Shown here piece by piece: positions 10,901 through 17,874 of a stretch of DNA of 64,000 nt. The notes below the pieces were generated by a model. That model was given only the letters and a program-made list of their open reading frames with translations. It made no database searches and had not been told where the DNA came from. This stretch comes from Streptomyces purpureus. Lineage in GTDB: Bacteria > Actinomycetota > Actinomycetes > Streptomycetales > Streptomycetaceae. Position numbers and translations under genes: made by a program. Position 1 is the stretch's first letter. Every line of letters begins with the position of its first letter. Where the stretch lies: NCBI RefSeq assembly GCF_014648195.1, contig NZ_BMQQ01000001.1, positions 319,720 to 383,719 of the forward strand, written 5' to 3'.

Positions 10901-11245
10901 GGTGCGCCCGACCACCGGATCGGCGGTGTCGATCCCGCCCGGCCGGGTCTCGACGCCGGTGATCCGGGCGTCGATCGCGAAGTGTCCGTTGCCGGCGAAG
11001 TCCTCGCCCTTGGCCGCGCTGAACGGCCCGTCGGGCGCCGGGCGGCCCGTGGCGTCGTACCTCGGCCCCAGCCGGTCGAGGTGGTCGTGGTACTCACCGG
11101 GCGGGCGGTGCGCCGGGAAGGGCTGCCCGCCGGCGGTGAGCGCCGTGTTCGTCGCCAGGTCGACGAGACCGCCGCGCGCCCCGGTGGGCAGGTGGGTCGT
11201 CGCCGTTCCGCCGAAGTGCAGCCGGGGCAGGTCGAAGACGCTCAC
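7910..11245 (-). CDS. staD: Chromopyrrolic acid synthase StaD
   Basis: This 1111-residue protein belongs to the StaD/RebD/VioB family, which couples two indole-3-pyruvate imine units to chromopyrrolic acid. The family N-terminal region opens with [10 protein letters not shown]. The C-terminal half carries a ferritin-like iminophenylpyruvate dimer synthase domain with the metal-site-like pattern [17 protein letters not shown] chose the GTG at 11245 because it overlaps the staO stop as GTGA and places [10 protein letters not shown] directly at the N-terminus; longer reading upstream would overlap staO. Members are haem proteins in the literature; haem ligands were not identified here. Coupled translation with staO fits their successive use of substrate. 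Confidence 0.93.
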   Translation of the reverse strand: MSVFDLPRLHFGGTATTHLPTGARGGLVDLATNTALTAGGQPFPAHRPPGEYHDHLDRLGPRYDATGRPAPDGPFSAAKGEDFAGNGHFAIDARITGVETRPGGIDTADPVVGRTVDMWGHYNEYLATTVNRARVFDVDPSSDWTTTLMVGQFCFGREGRSHDVGYMATGMVRGFHPPRWHNAGHVVGAGEHWLGQRLRRSVVHQFVVDADDGLTWLEEAAVSPAVRRLRATVAGLEAGGLVVQFALSHMSAPQAPDRPSRWQLRGTIAPWRPREPRTYPAGRLLVPARRTPGRASGEGAGEGALHNLSVEVTDDHVTLNMITAVPTSAGSGTGAGTPRPVDLGDLELRTADSGRLVARVPREAYLGEEFALGGGLVTVPGEMAAGDAAGEGLRLVGTGPDGPVVHLREKEVNVQVDDACLVLEHPRNAEDADHDVEVRVRSYLRGRPAAVGGIRVRQFFNPRALPRDPAARSPEARCSDVDIVRLRAGRGDGSGTWSSSCVLDTDHAGRGWFTMRGAAAGSTRLLLSTGAGDLPCDVDLPGSAARGYDHDDALGYWPGAGYLSVRVLPDDWRLAGLGPDEATFDLVYREVFAFYEQLYSFMKAEVFSLADRCKVETYAKLIWQMCDPRNKTKTYYMPPTRDLSEPKAQLLLTFLRARQAPDEVLLTAPAEKVRRGGEITTRTRLVEVLRNAAAIELAVMLQYLYAGYSVPTHGAGLAYVRRGLWTPEQLRLACGDGGETLDGGIRSMLLDVAREEMIHFLLVNNILTAVGEPFHVPRIDFGALGHELPVPLDFCLERLGPGSVERFIQIERPGDLVGEVRRGDTAAAAAAWDDRHPYASLSELYAALREGLRRVPDLFLVEKGRGGGEHHLFLRESVNQRHPDYQLEVDDLASALFAIDVITEQGEGGVLGPREVPGPRGAGGPAKAEESHYASFLRISELLRAAPAAGTHPGGERWNPAYPVVRNPTLRRGNPAMERVTDPEARSVMELFNQSYFMALQLMAQHFGERPDASLRRSDLMNASIDMMTGLMRPLAELLVTLPSGRRGTTTGPSFELAEQPAPVSRPDVARRGIALRLDHLAAACGKHPLVPARVGEMSAFWADHLRLPRP

Positions 11246-12756
11246 GCCGACTTGTCCGATCGGCTCGGCCGGGTGGCGGCGAACACGCGGCTCGCCCGCG
11301 GCTCGTACCACTCGATCTCGTGCGCGGCGTCGATCGCCGACTCGATCGCGCCCTCGATCCACGCCGGCTTCGACGAACAGTGCTCACCGGCGAAGAACAG
11401 GCCCCTCTGCGGCCGGGCGGCCTCCCGCCGCTCCGCCTCGCGCAGAGCCGCCTCCTGGCCCCAGCGGACCGTGGCCGCCCCCCAGGACCACCGGCGCTCG
11501 CCCCAGGCCCGGCCCGCCACCCCCAGGACCATGCCCGGCCGCCGTAACTCCGGGTGCATCGCGCTCAGTTCCCTGCTGACGACCGCGTTCCGCTCCGCCT
11601 CGCCCAGTCGGCTGAGGGCGTCGGCGTCCGGCCCGATGGTGTAGCTCGCCAGCAGCACCGCGCCCAGCGCCGGATCGCCGTCGGCGGGCGGGTAGTAGGT
11701 CTGCCGCACGTGCCCGCCGGTGAAGGAGGCGCCCCCGCTGATCCCGTCCTTCTCCCAGAACGCCTCACGGCAGTGGAAGGCGATCTTCGTGGCCGCCCAG
11801 TACTTCGTACGGTGGACGATGTCCAGCTTGTCCCGGTCGAAGCCGGTCAGCCGCATCCTCCTGAGCACCGTGAACGGAATGGTGCACACCACGTAGTCGC
11901 ACGTCCTGGTGACCGTCCTGACGCCCTGGCGGATCCGCAGGGTCACCGCGTCGTCCCGGACGTCGATACCCACGACCTCCTGACCGGTCATGATCTTTCC
12001 CCGGATCCGGGAGGCGAGGCGCCGGGGGAGTACGTCCATCCCGTCCCGCAGCCGCACGATGGTGGAACTGGTCTCGTCCAGCACGTCGTCGAGGAAACGC
12101 TCCAGGCGCGGCGGGCAGCACGACCGCACCCGGGGATGGTCGGCGAAGAAGGCGTGCAGGTCGATCCTGTTCCGCGCGCTGCCGCACCGGTACGGCGTCA
12201 GGTCGATGTGATCGACGAGGTTCAGCAGCTCCTCGCCTATCTCGTTGTTCAGCCCGTCGTAGAACTGCCGCGGGGCGATCGCCCTGATGCTTGCGTCCAG
12301 CCAGGCGCCGAACAGCAGCGTGTTGTCGCGGTAATTCCGCTCTGGCAGCGCGGCGGCGAACTCCTCGACAAGGGTTTCATGCGCGTCACGCACCCGAAGA
12401 TATCCAGAGGAACTGGGCAGATAGGCGGCGTCGTCGGAGAACAGCGTCCGGAATTCCCGCACCTGGTTCTGCAGGCCGAGTTCGGCGATGTAATGCATGG
12501 TCAGCCGGTGCCCGGCGGGGATCCGCATCGCCCCGAGCTCGGCGAACGGCCCGGTCCGGCCGTCGCCGGAGAAACGGTGGGTGTGAATACGGCCGCCGAT
12601 GTCGTGGCTTCCCTCGATGACCTCGACGTCATGTCCCAGGCGCTCCAATTCGTATGCCGCCACCAGGCCGGCGATACCGGCGCCGATGACGGTGACCTTC
12701 TTCGGTCCACCGATGGCGCCGTCCGGCCCGTCAATCTCCCGCAAGGGTGCCGTCAC
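11242..12756 (-). CDS. staO: L-tryptophan oxidase StaO (flavin amine oxidase)
   Basis: This 504-residue flavin amine oxidase has the FAD motif VIGAGIAGLVAAYEL at residues 23-37 followed by GGRIHTHRF, and the C-terminal GLFFAGEHCS motif that contacts FAD. It oxidises L-tryptophan to the imine of indole-3-pyruvate, the substrate of StaD. The GTG start at 12756 is preceded by a strong GGAGGAGG. It is the first gene of the leftward series; an in-frame TTA codon lies at 11545-11547, so its translation may depend on the bldA tRNA. Whether the substrate is Trp or a chloro-Trp cannot be read; no halogenase gene is nearby, which favours Trp. Confidence 0.92.
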   Translation of the reverse strand: MTAPLREIDGPDGAIGGPKKVTVIGAGIAGLVAAYELERLGHDVEVIEGSHDIGGRIHTHRFSGDGRTGPFAELGAMRIPAGHRLTMHYIAELGLQNQVREFRTLFSDDAAYLPSSSGYLRVRDAHETLVEEFAAALPERNYRDNTLLFGAWLDASIRAIAPRQFYDGLNNEIGEELLNLVDHIDLTPYRCGSARNRIDLHAFFADHPRVRSCCPPRLERFLDDVLDETSSTIVRLRDGMDVLPRRLASRIRGKIMTGQEVVGIDVRDDAVTLRIRQGVRTVTRTCDYVVCTIPFTVLRRMRLTGFDRDKLDIVHRTKYWAATKIAFHCREAFWEKDGISGGASFTGGHVRQTYYPPADGDPALGAVLLASYTIGPDADALSRLGEAERNAVVSRELSAMHPELRRPGMVLGVAGRAWGERRWSWGAATVRWGQEAALREAERREAARPQRGLFFAGEHCSSKPAWIEGAIESAIDAAHEIEWYEPRASRVFAATRPSRSDKSA

Positions 12757-13113
12757 AGGTCCTCCTCCAGTACGCGATGTCCAAGGCCGGGAACATGTCC
12801 TGGATGAACGCCAGCGCCTTTCCCGGTCCCGGAAAGGGCGATGCCGGGGATTGCTTGCGTCAATTGTTCAGGCGCCTGCCGGACCTTCGTATCCCCCGCC
12901 GGGCCGCGGCGCGGATGGGATGACCGGCGGTCCGCCGACGCGATCGGCCCGGCAGGGCCGCGCCATCCCACGCGAACGCGCGGGGTTTTCCCCGCACCGC
13001 CGTCCACGGCCCCGGGCGGGGCCATGCTGACGTGCGTGGCCGGTCGGCCCCGGCCCGTGGGTGCCCGGGCCGACCGGTGAGAACGGTGACACGACACCCC
13101 CACGGAGGCGACG
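12757..13113. promoter_or_regulatory. staO/staG divergent promoter region
   Basis: These 357 bp separate the two divergent sta transcripts and hold no convincing gene. The strand reading toward staO contains AACAATTGACGCA at 12857-12868, an AT-rich island in GC-rich DNA that recurs twice upstream of staR. A partly matched inverted repeat spans 12815-12840. A GGAGG at 13104-13108 precedes the staG TTG start. Promoter elements could not be fixed with confidence; TTGACG could be a -35 box for staO, but no good -10 follows. Confidence 0.6.
12856..12869 (-). promoter_or_regulatory. Candidate StaR-type box upstream of staO
   Basis: On the minus strand this reads GAACAATTGACGCA. The core CAATTGACRCA is shared with two sites upstream of staR (20854-20882), in the same orientation relative to the downstream gene. 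CAATTG is rare in DNA of this composition. Binding by StaR is inferred only from the shared position. Confidence 0.45.
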
Positions 13114-14424
13114 TTGACACGAGTGTTGATCGCAACCACCCCGGCACCCGGACACGTCGTCAGCATGCTCGAGGTCGCCCGCGAACTGACCCGGCGCGGC
13201 CACGAGGTCCGCTGGTACACGGGCCGCGTCTTCCAGAAACAGGTGGAGCAGGCCGGGGCCCGCTTCGAGCCCATGAGCGCCGGGCTCGACTTCGGCGGCC
13301 ACAGCCGGGAGGAGGCCTTCCCCCACCACGCCGGGCTCACCGGCATCGCCAGCTTCAAGACCGGCGTCCGGGACATCTTCTACCGCACCGCACCGGGCCA
13401 GATGGACGACCTGATAGCGCTGCTGGGCCGGTTCCCGGCGGACTGCGTCCTCGCCGACGACATGTGTTACGGCGCCTGCTTCGCCGCCGAACGCACCGGC
13501 ACCCCGCTGGCCTGGCTCAACAACTCCATCTACATCCTCGGCAGCCGGGACACCGGCCCGCTCGGCCAAGGCCTGCCGCCGAGCTCGACACCGCTCGCAC
13601 GGCTCCGTAACACGCTGCTCAGATTCGCCGGAGACCACGTGGTCATGCGGGACCTGCGCCTGGAGGCCGACCGGACCCGGGCCCGGGTGAACCTGCCGAG
13701 ACTGAGGACGGGCGCCATGGAGAACATCGCCCGCCCGCCGGACCTCTACCTGATGAGCACCGTGCCGTCCTTCGAGTTCCCCCGCAGCGACCTGCTGCCC
13801 GGCACGCACTTCGTCGGCGGGCTCCTCGGACTCCCGCCGGAGCACTTCGACCCGCCCGGCTGGTGGGAGGAGCTGCACGGCGGACGGCCGGTGGTGCTGC
13901 TCACCCAGGGCACCACCGCCAACGACGTCGGCTGGCTGCTCGTCCCCGCCGTACGGGCCCTGGCCGACCAGGACGTCCTCGTCGTGGTCACCACCGGGAG
14001 CACCCTCGACGTCGACCTGCTGCGGCCGGTCCCCGACAACGTCCGGCTGGAGCGGTTCGTCCCCTACCACCACCTGCTGCCCCATGTGGACGTGATGGTG
14101 ACCAACGGCGGCTACAACGGCGTCAACGCCGCCCTCGCCCACGGCGTGCCCCTCGTCGTCGCACCGCGCTCGGAGGAGAACCCGGACGTTGCGGCACGGG
14201 TCGCCTGGGCCGGAGCCGGTGTCGTCCTCGGACGACGCTCCGTCTCGGAGGCCGGCCTGCGCGACGCGGTCACCACCGTCCTGAACGACGAACGCTACCG
14301 GCGGCGGGCCCGCGCCCTGTCCGGCGAGCACAAGAGCCGCGACGCCCCACGCCGGGCCGCCGAACTCATCGAAGCCCTGGCCGATTCCCAGGGCCAGATT
14401 CCCACCGAAGAGGTCATACGTTGA
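13114..14424 (+). CDS. staG: Indolocarbazole N-glycosyltransferase StaG
   Basis: This 436-residue GT-B fold glycosyltransferase of the GT1/UGT type has the N-terminal acceptor motif TTPAPGHVVSML and the C-terminal nucleotide-sugar region TNGGYNGVNAALAHGVPLV. StaG transfers L-ristosamine from its dTDP donor to the N-13 indole nitrogen of K252c. I use the TTG at 13114 because it has a GGAGG five bases upstream and gives the complete first beta strand; the next ATG (13165) would delete it. Its stop overlaps the TTG start of staN as TTGA, so the two P450/transferase steps are translationally coupled. Confidence 0.92.
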   Translation: MTRVLIATTPAPGHVVSMLEVARELTRRGHEVRWYTGRVFQKQVEQAGARFEPMSAGLDFGGHSREEAFPHHAGLTGIASFKTGVRDIFYRTAPGQMDDLIALLGRFPADCVLADDMCYGACFAAERTGTPLAWLNNSIYILGSRDTGPLGQGLPPSSTPLARLRNTLLRFAGDHVVMRDLRLEADRTRARVNLPRLRTGAMENIARPPDLYLMSTVPSFEFPRSDLLPGTHFVGGLLGLPPEHFDPPGWWEELHGGRPVVLLTQGTTANDVGWLLVPAVRALADQDVLVVVTTGSTLDVDLLRPVPDNVRLERFVPYHHLLPHVDVMVTNGGYNGVNAALAHGVPLVVAPRSEENPDVAARVAWAGAGVVLGRRSVSEAGLRDAVTTVLNDERYRRRARALSGEHKSRDAPRRAAELIEALADSQGQIPTEEVIR

Positions 14425-15647
14425 ACACCACGACGAAAACCGGACTGTCCGAAGCCCCCGTCACCACCATGCCGACGGACCCCGGGCCCTTCGACTGCAT
14501 GCCCCAGCTGCTGGCGGCCGCCAAGGTGGCCCCGGTCGTCCGCATCCCGTACCTCGGCCAGCACGCCTGGGTGGTGTGCGACCCGGAACTCGTACGGCAG
14601 GCACTCACCCACCCCAAGTTCGCCAAGGACCTGACCTGGGTCCCCGACTGGATGCGCCAACCGGGCCTGATGGTGGGCTCCCAGCCGGACCCGGAGTACG
14701 CCCGCGCCATGATCATGAGCGACGGAGAGCACCACGCGCGGATCCGGCGGCTGCACGCGCCGGTGCTCAGCCCACGGAACACCGAGAAATGGGGCGAGCG
14801 GGTCGCCGTCAAGGTCGAGGGGTTCCTGGACGAGCTGGAGCGGTCCCGTTCCGGAGCCACCGCCGAGGTCAACGTGGTCACGGACTACACGCACCGGATC
14901 CCGCTCGCCTTCATCTCCGAGATGCTCGGCCTGCCGCCCGAGGCGGAGCGGCAGCTGCGCGCCATCACCGACGTCATGCTCTACTCCTCCGACTACCCGG
15001 CCCGCACCGAGGCCGTCGGGGCGCTGTACGGCGCGGTCGAAGGCTGGGTGCGCGACCCGGAGCCGCTGGCCGACGGGGTGATCACGGGCCTGCTGGACTC
15101 CTCCGACGGCCCCGACGCGGCCGTCACCGAGGGCGAGGTCATCGTCTGGACCCTCGGGATGATCATCACCGGCTACGAGACCACCGGCAGCCTGATCTCC
15201 GCGTCGCTGTACGAGGCCCTGCGACGGCCGCCGGAGGAACGGCCCCGCACCGACGAGGACATCAAGGCGTGGGTCGAGGAGGCCCTCCGGGTGCACCCGC
15301 CGTTCCCCCACCCCACCTGGCGCTTCGCCACCGAGGACATCGACCTCGGCGGCTACCTGATCCCCAAGGGCGCCCCGGTGCAGGTCAGCATCGCGGCGGC
15401 GAACCGCCGGCCGGGCGAGGGAGCCGACAGCTTCGCCGCCGAGCGGCGCGGACAGGGCCACCTCTCCTTCGGCCTCGGCATGCACTACTGCATCGGCGCC
15501 TCGCTCGTCCGGCTCGAGGCACAGATCGCGGTTCGCGGATTCCTGCGCCGGTTCCCCCGGGCGCGGCTGAGCACCTCCACCGCCGTCGAGTGGGAGTCGG
15601 AGTGGATGATCCGCCGGATGAGCGTGCTGCCCGCCCTGCTGGCCTAG
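14421..15647 (+). CDS. staN: Cytochrome P450 StaN (second C-N bond)
   Basis: This P450 of about 408 residues has the I-helix motif GYETTG and the haem loop FGLGMHYCIG with the axial Cys near residue 357. In staurosporine biosynthesis StaN forms the bond between the second indole nitrogen and C-5' of the sugar after StaG acts. I chose TTG 14421, which overlaps the staG stop; an alternative in-frame ATG at 14469 would shorten the protein by 16 residues without losing known motifs. The two neighbouring sta genes both starting with TTG is unusual. The protein differs clearly from StaP, as expected for its different chemistry. Confidence 0.9.
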   Translation: MNTTTKTGLSEAPVTTMPTDPGPFDCMPQLLAAAKVAPVVRIPYLGQHAWVVCDPELVRQALTHPKFAKDLTWVPDWMRQPGLMVGSQPDPEYARAMIMSDGEHHARIRRLHAPVLSPRNTEKWGERVAVKVEGFLDELERSRSGATAEVNVVTDYTHRIPLAFISEMLGLPPEAERQLRAITDVMLYSSDYPARTEAVGALYGAVEGWVRDPEPLADGVITGLLDSSDGPDAAVTEGEVIVWTLGMIITGYETTGSLISASLYEALRRPPEERPRTDEDIKAWVEEALRVHPPFPHPTWRFATEDIDLGGYLIPKGAPVQVSIAAANRRPGEGADSFAAERRGQGHLSFGLGMHYCIGASLVRLEAQIAVRGFLRRFPRARLSTSTAVEWESEWMIRRMSVLPALLA

Positions 15648-15700
15648 CCCGGCCGGGCCGGCCCGAACCACCCTGCTTCCACGCCAGAGTTGGGGAGAAG

Positions 15701-15766
15701 ATGACTCCTACCTGTGAGGCTCATGTACGAGGCGACCGCCCGAGCCTGAGAGAGGGACGCCGATGA
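15701..15766 (+). CDS. Possible 21-residue leader ORF before staA
   Basis: A short frame (MTPTCEAHVRG start, 21 codons) begins at ATG 15701 after GGGGAG and its TGA overlaps the staA ATG as ATGA. It could couple staA translation or simply be chance. No homology is known to me; the peptide is unlikely to have its own function. It lies in the 115-bp staN-staA gap. Confidence 0.25.
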   Translation: MTPTCEAHVRGDRPSLREGRR

Positions 15767-16827
15767 AGGCGCTCGTACTCGCCGGCGGGTCCGGCTCCCG
15801 GCTGCGGCCGATCACACACACCTCGGCCAAGCAACTCGTGCCCGTCGCCAACAAACCGGTCCTGTTCTACGGCCTGGAGTCGATCGCCGAGGCCGGCGTC
15901 CGCGAGGTCGGCATCGTCGTCGGCGACACCGCCGCCGAGATCGAGTCCGCGGTCGGCGACGGCTCACGGTTCGGGCTGGACGTCACCTACCTCCCGCAGG
16001 AGGCACCGCTGGGCCTGGCCCACGCCGTGCACATCGCCCGCGACTACCTCGGCGACGACGACTTCGTCATGTACCTCGGCGACAACTTCATCGTCGGCGG
16101 CATCAGCGCGCTCGTGGAGCGCTTCCGGCGAAGCCGCCCCGACGCCCAGATCATGCTGACCCGGGTCTCGGACCCGCGGGCGTTCGGCGTGGTCGAGCTG
16201 GACCCCAGCGGCCGGGTGACCGGTCTCGAGGAGAAACCCGAGCATCCCAGGAGCGACCTCGCGCTGGTCGGCGTCTACATGTTCACCGCCCGCGTGCACG
16301 ACGCCGTCGGCCGGCTCAAACCGTCGTGGCGGGGAGAGCTGGAAATCACCGACGCCATCCAGGAACTGGTCGACGCGGGCTGCCGCGTGGACTCCACCGT
16401 CGTCTCCGGCTACTGGAAGGACACCGGCAACGTCGCCGACATGCTGGAGGTCAACCGCCTCGTCCTGGACGGCGTCGAGGCCGACTGCTCCGGCGAGGTC
16501 CACTCCAGCGAACTCGTCGGCCGCGTGGTGATCGAGAAGGGCGCGACCGTCACCGGGTCACGGATCGTCGGCCCGGTGGTCGTCGCCGCCGGCTCACGGA
16601 TCCGCGACTCCTACATCGGCCCCTTCACCTCCATCGACAAGGACTGCGCGGTGACCGACAGCGAGGTCGAGTACTCCATCGTGCTGCGCGGCGCGTCCAT
16701 CGCCGGAGTGCGGCGCGTCGAACGCTCGCTGATCGGCCGCGAGGTCGAGGTGGTGTCGACGCCCCGCATCCTCAGGGCCCACCGCCTCGTCCTCGGCGAC
16801 CACAGCAAGGTGCAGGTCGCCTCATGA
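15763..16827 (+). CDS. staA: Glucose-1-phosphate thymidylyltransferase StaA
   Basis: This 354-residue protein starts with the nucleotidyltransferase signature LAGGSGSRLRP and the active-site lysine region KQLVPVANKP. It makes dTDP-glucose, the first step of the sugar branch. It is of the long form (StrD-like): residues after about 240 form hexapeptide repeats of a left-handed beta-helix (for example SRIVGPVVVAAGSRI), absent from the roughly 290-residue RmlA. The stop overlaps the staB start as ATGA. A pathway-dedicated copy is usual in such clusters even though the genome will carry another. Confidence 0.93.
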   Translation: MKALVLAGGSGSRLRPITHTSAKQLVPVANKPVLFYGLESIAEAGVREVGIVVGDTAAEIESAVGDGSRFGLDVTYLPQEAPLGLAHAVHIARDYLGDDDFVMYLGDNFIVGGISALVERFRRSRPDAQIMLTRVSDPRAFGVVELDPSGRVTGLEEKPEHPRSDLALVGVYMFTARVHDAVGRLKPSWRGELEITDAIQELVDAGCRVDSTVVSGYWKDTGNVADMLEVNRLVLDGVEADCSGEVHSSELVGRVVIEKGATVTGSRIVGPVVVAAGSRIRDSYIGPFTSIDKDCAVTDSEVEYSIVLRGASIAGVRRVERSLIGREVEVVSTPRILRAHRLVLGDHSKVQVAS

Positions 16828-17807
16828 GGATTCTCGTGACCGGCGGCGCCGGCTTCATCGGCTCCCACTTCGTACGCTCCTTCGCCGACCAGGACACGCT
16901 GACCGTCCTCGACAAGCTGACCTATGCCGGGAACCTCGCCAACCTCACGCCCGCCGAAGGCCGGTTCACCTTCGTCCACGGCGACATCTGCGACGCCGAG
17001 CTGCTCAAGGCCGTGGTCCCCGGCCACGACGCCGTCGTCAACTTCGCCGCCGAGACACACGTCGACCGGTCGATCGCCGCCGCGGACGCCTTCGTCCGCA
17101 GCAACGTCCTGGGCGTGCAGACCCTCATGCGGGCATGCCTCGACGCGGGCACCCCGCGCGTCGTCCACGTCTCCACCGACGAGGTGTACGGCAGCATCGA
17201 CACCGGCTCCTGGGACGAGAGCGCCCCGCTCGCCCCGAACTCCCCCTACGCCGCCGCCAAGGCGGGCGGCGACCTGATCGCGCTCGCCTACGCCCGCACC
17301 CACGGCCTGCCGGTCAGCATCACCCGCTGCGGCAACAACTACGGGCCGTACCAGTACCCGGAGAAGGTCGTCCCCCTGTTCGTCACCAACCTCCTCGACG
17401 GCCTGAACGTGCCGCTGTACGGCGACGGCGGCAACGTACGCGACTGGATCCACGTCGACGACCACTGCCGCGCCGTCCGCCTCGTCGTCGAACACGGCCG
17501 GGCGGGCGAGGTCTACCACATCGCCGGAACCACCGAACTGACCAACCTGGAACTCACCGACCGGCTGCTGAGGGCGCTCAACGCCCCCTGGCGCCGCGTC
17601 GACAGGGTCCCCGACCGCAAGGGCCACGACCGCCGCTACTCCCTCACCGATGCCAAAATCCGGGCCATCGGGCACACGCCCCGGATCGGGTTCGAACGGG
17701 GCCTCGCCGAGACCGTCGAGTGGTACGCCGCCAACCGCCCCTGGTGGGAGCCGCTGAAGAGGAGCGCCCCGAAGGGGCGCGGAGAACTGCGCCACCAGCC
17801 ACGATGA
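16824..17807 (+). CDS. staB: dTDP-glucose 4,6-dehydratase StaB
   Basis: This 327-residue extended SDR has GGAGFIGSHF (residues 7-16) for NAD binding, the catalytic STDEVYG segment (Asp-Glu pair) and the Tyr-Lys pair in SPYAAAKAG. It converts dTDP-glucose to dTDP-4-keto-6-deoxyglucose, feeding StaJ. Length and motifs match RmlB. It overlaps staA by four bases. Near its 3' end, GCGCCCC-GAA-GGGGCGC (17764-17780) forms a small hairpin inside the coding region, just before the convergent staR gene. No other terminator is clear in the 67-bp gap. Confidence 0.95.
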   Translation: MRILVTGGAGFIGSHFVRSFADQDTLTVLDKLTYAGNLANLTPAEGRFTFVHGDICDAELLKAVVPGHDAVVNFAAETHVDRSIAAADAFVRSNVLGVQTLMRACLDAGTPRVVHVSTDEVYGSIDTGSWDESAPLAPNSPYAAAKAGGDLIALAYARTHGLPVSITRCGNNYGPYQYPEKVVPLFVTNLLDGLNVPLYGDGGNVRDWIHVDDHCRAVRLVVEHGRAGEVYHIAGTTELTNLELTDRLLRALNAPWRRVDRVPDRKGHDRRYSLTDAKIRAIGHTPRIGFERGLAETVEWYAANRPWWEPLKRSAPKGRGELRHQPR

Positions 17808-17874
17808 AGCCTCGGACGCCCGACGGCACATCACGGCGATCCCGGACCCCGCATCCCGCCCTCCCACGGAGCGC

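Noticed and set aside
12815..12840. Inverted repeat in the staO-staG spacer as a terminator or operator.
   Set aside because: The arms match imperfectly in the middle and it lies between divergent genes, where a terminator is not expected.
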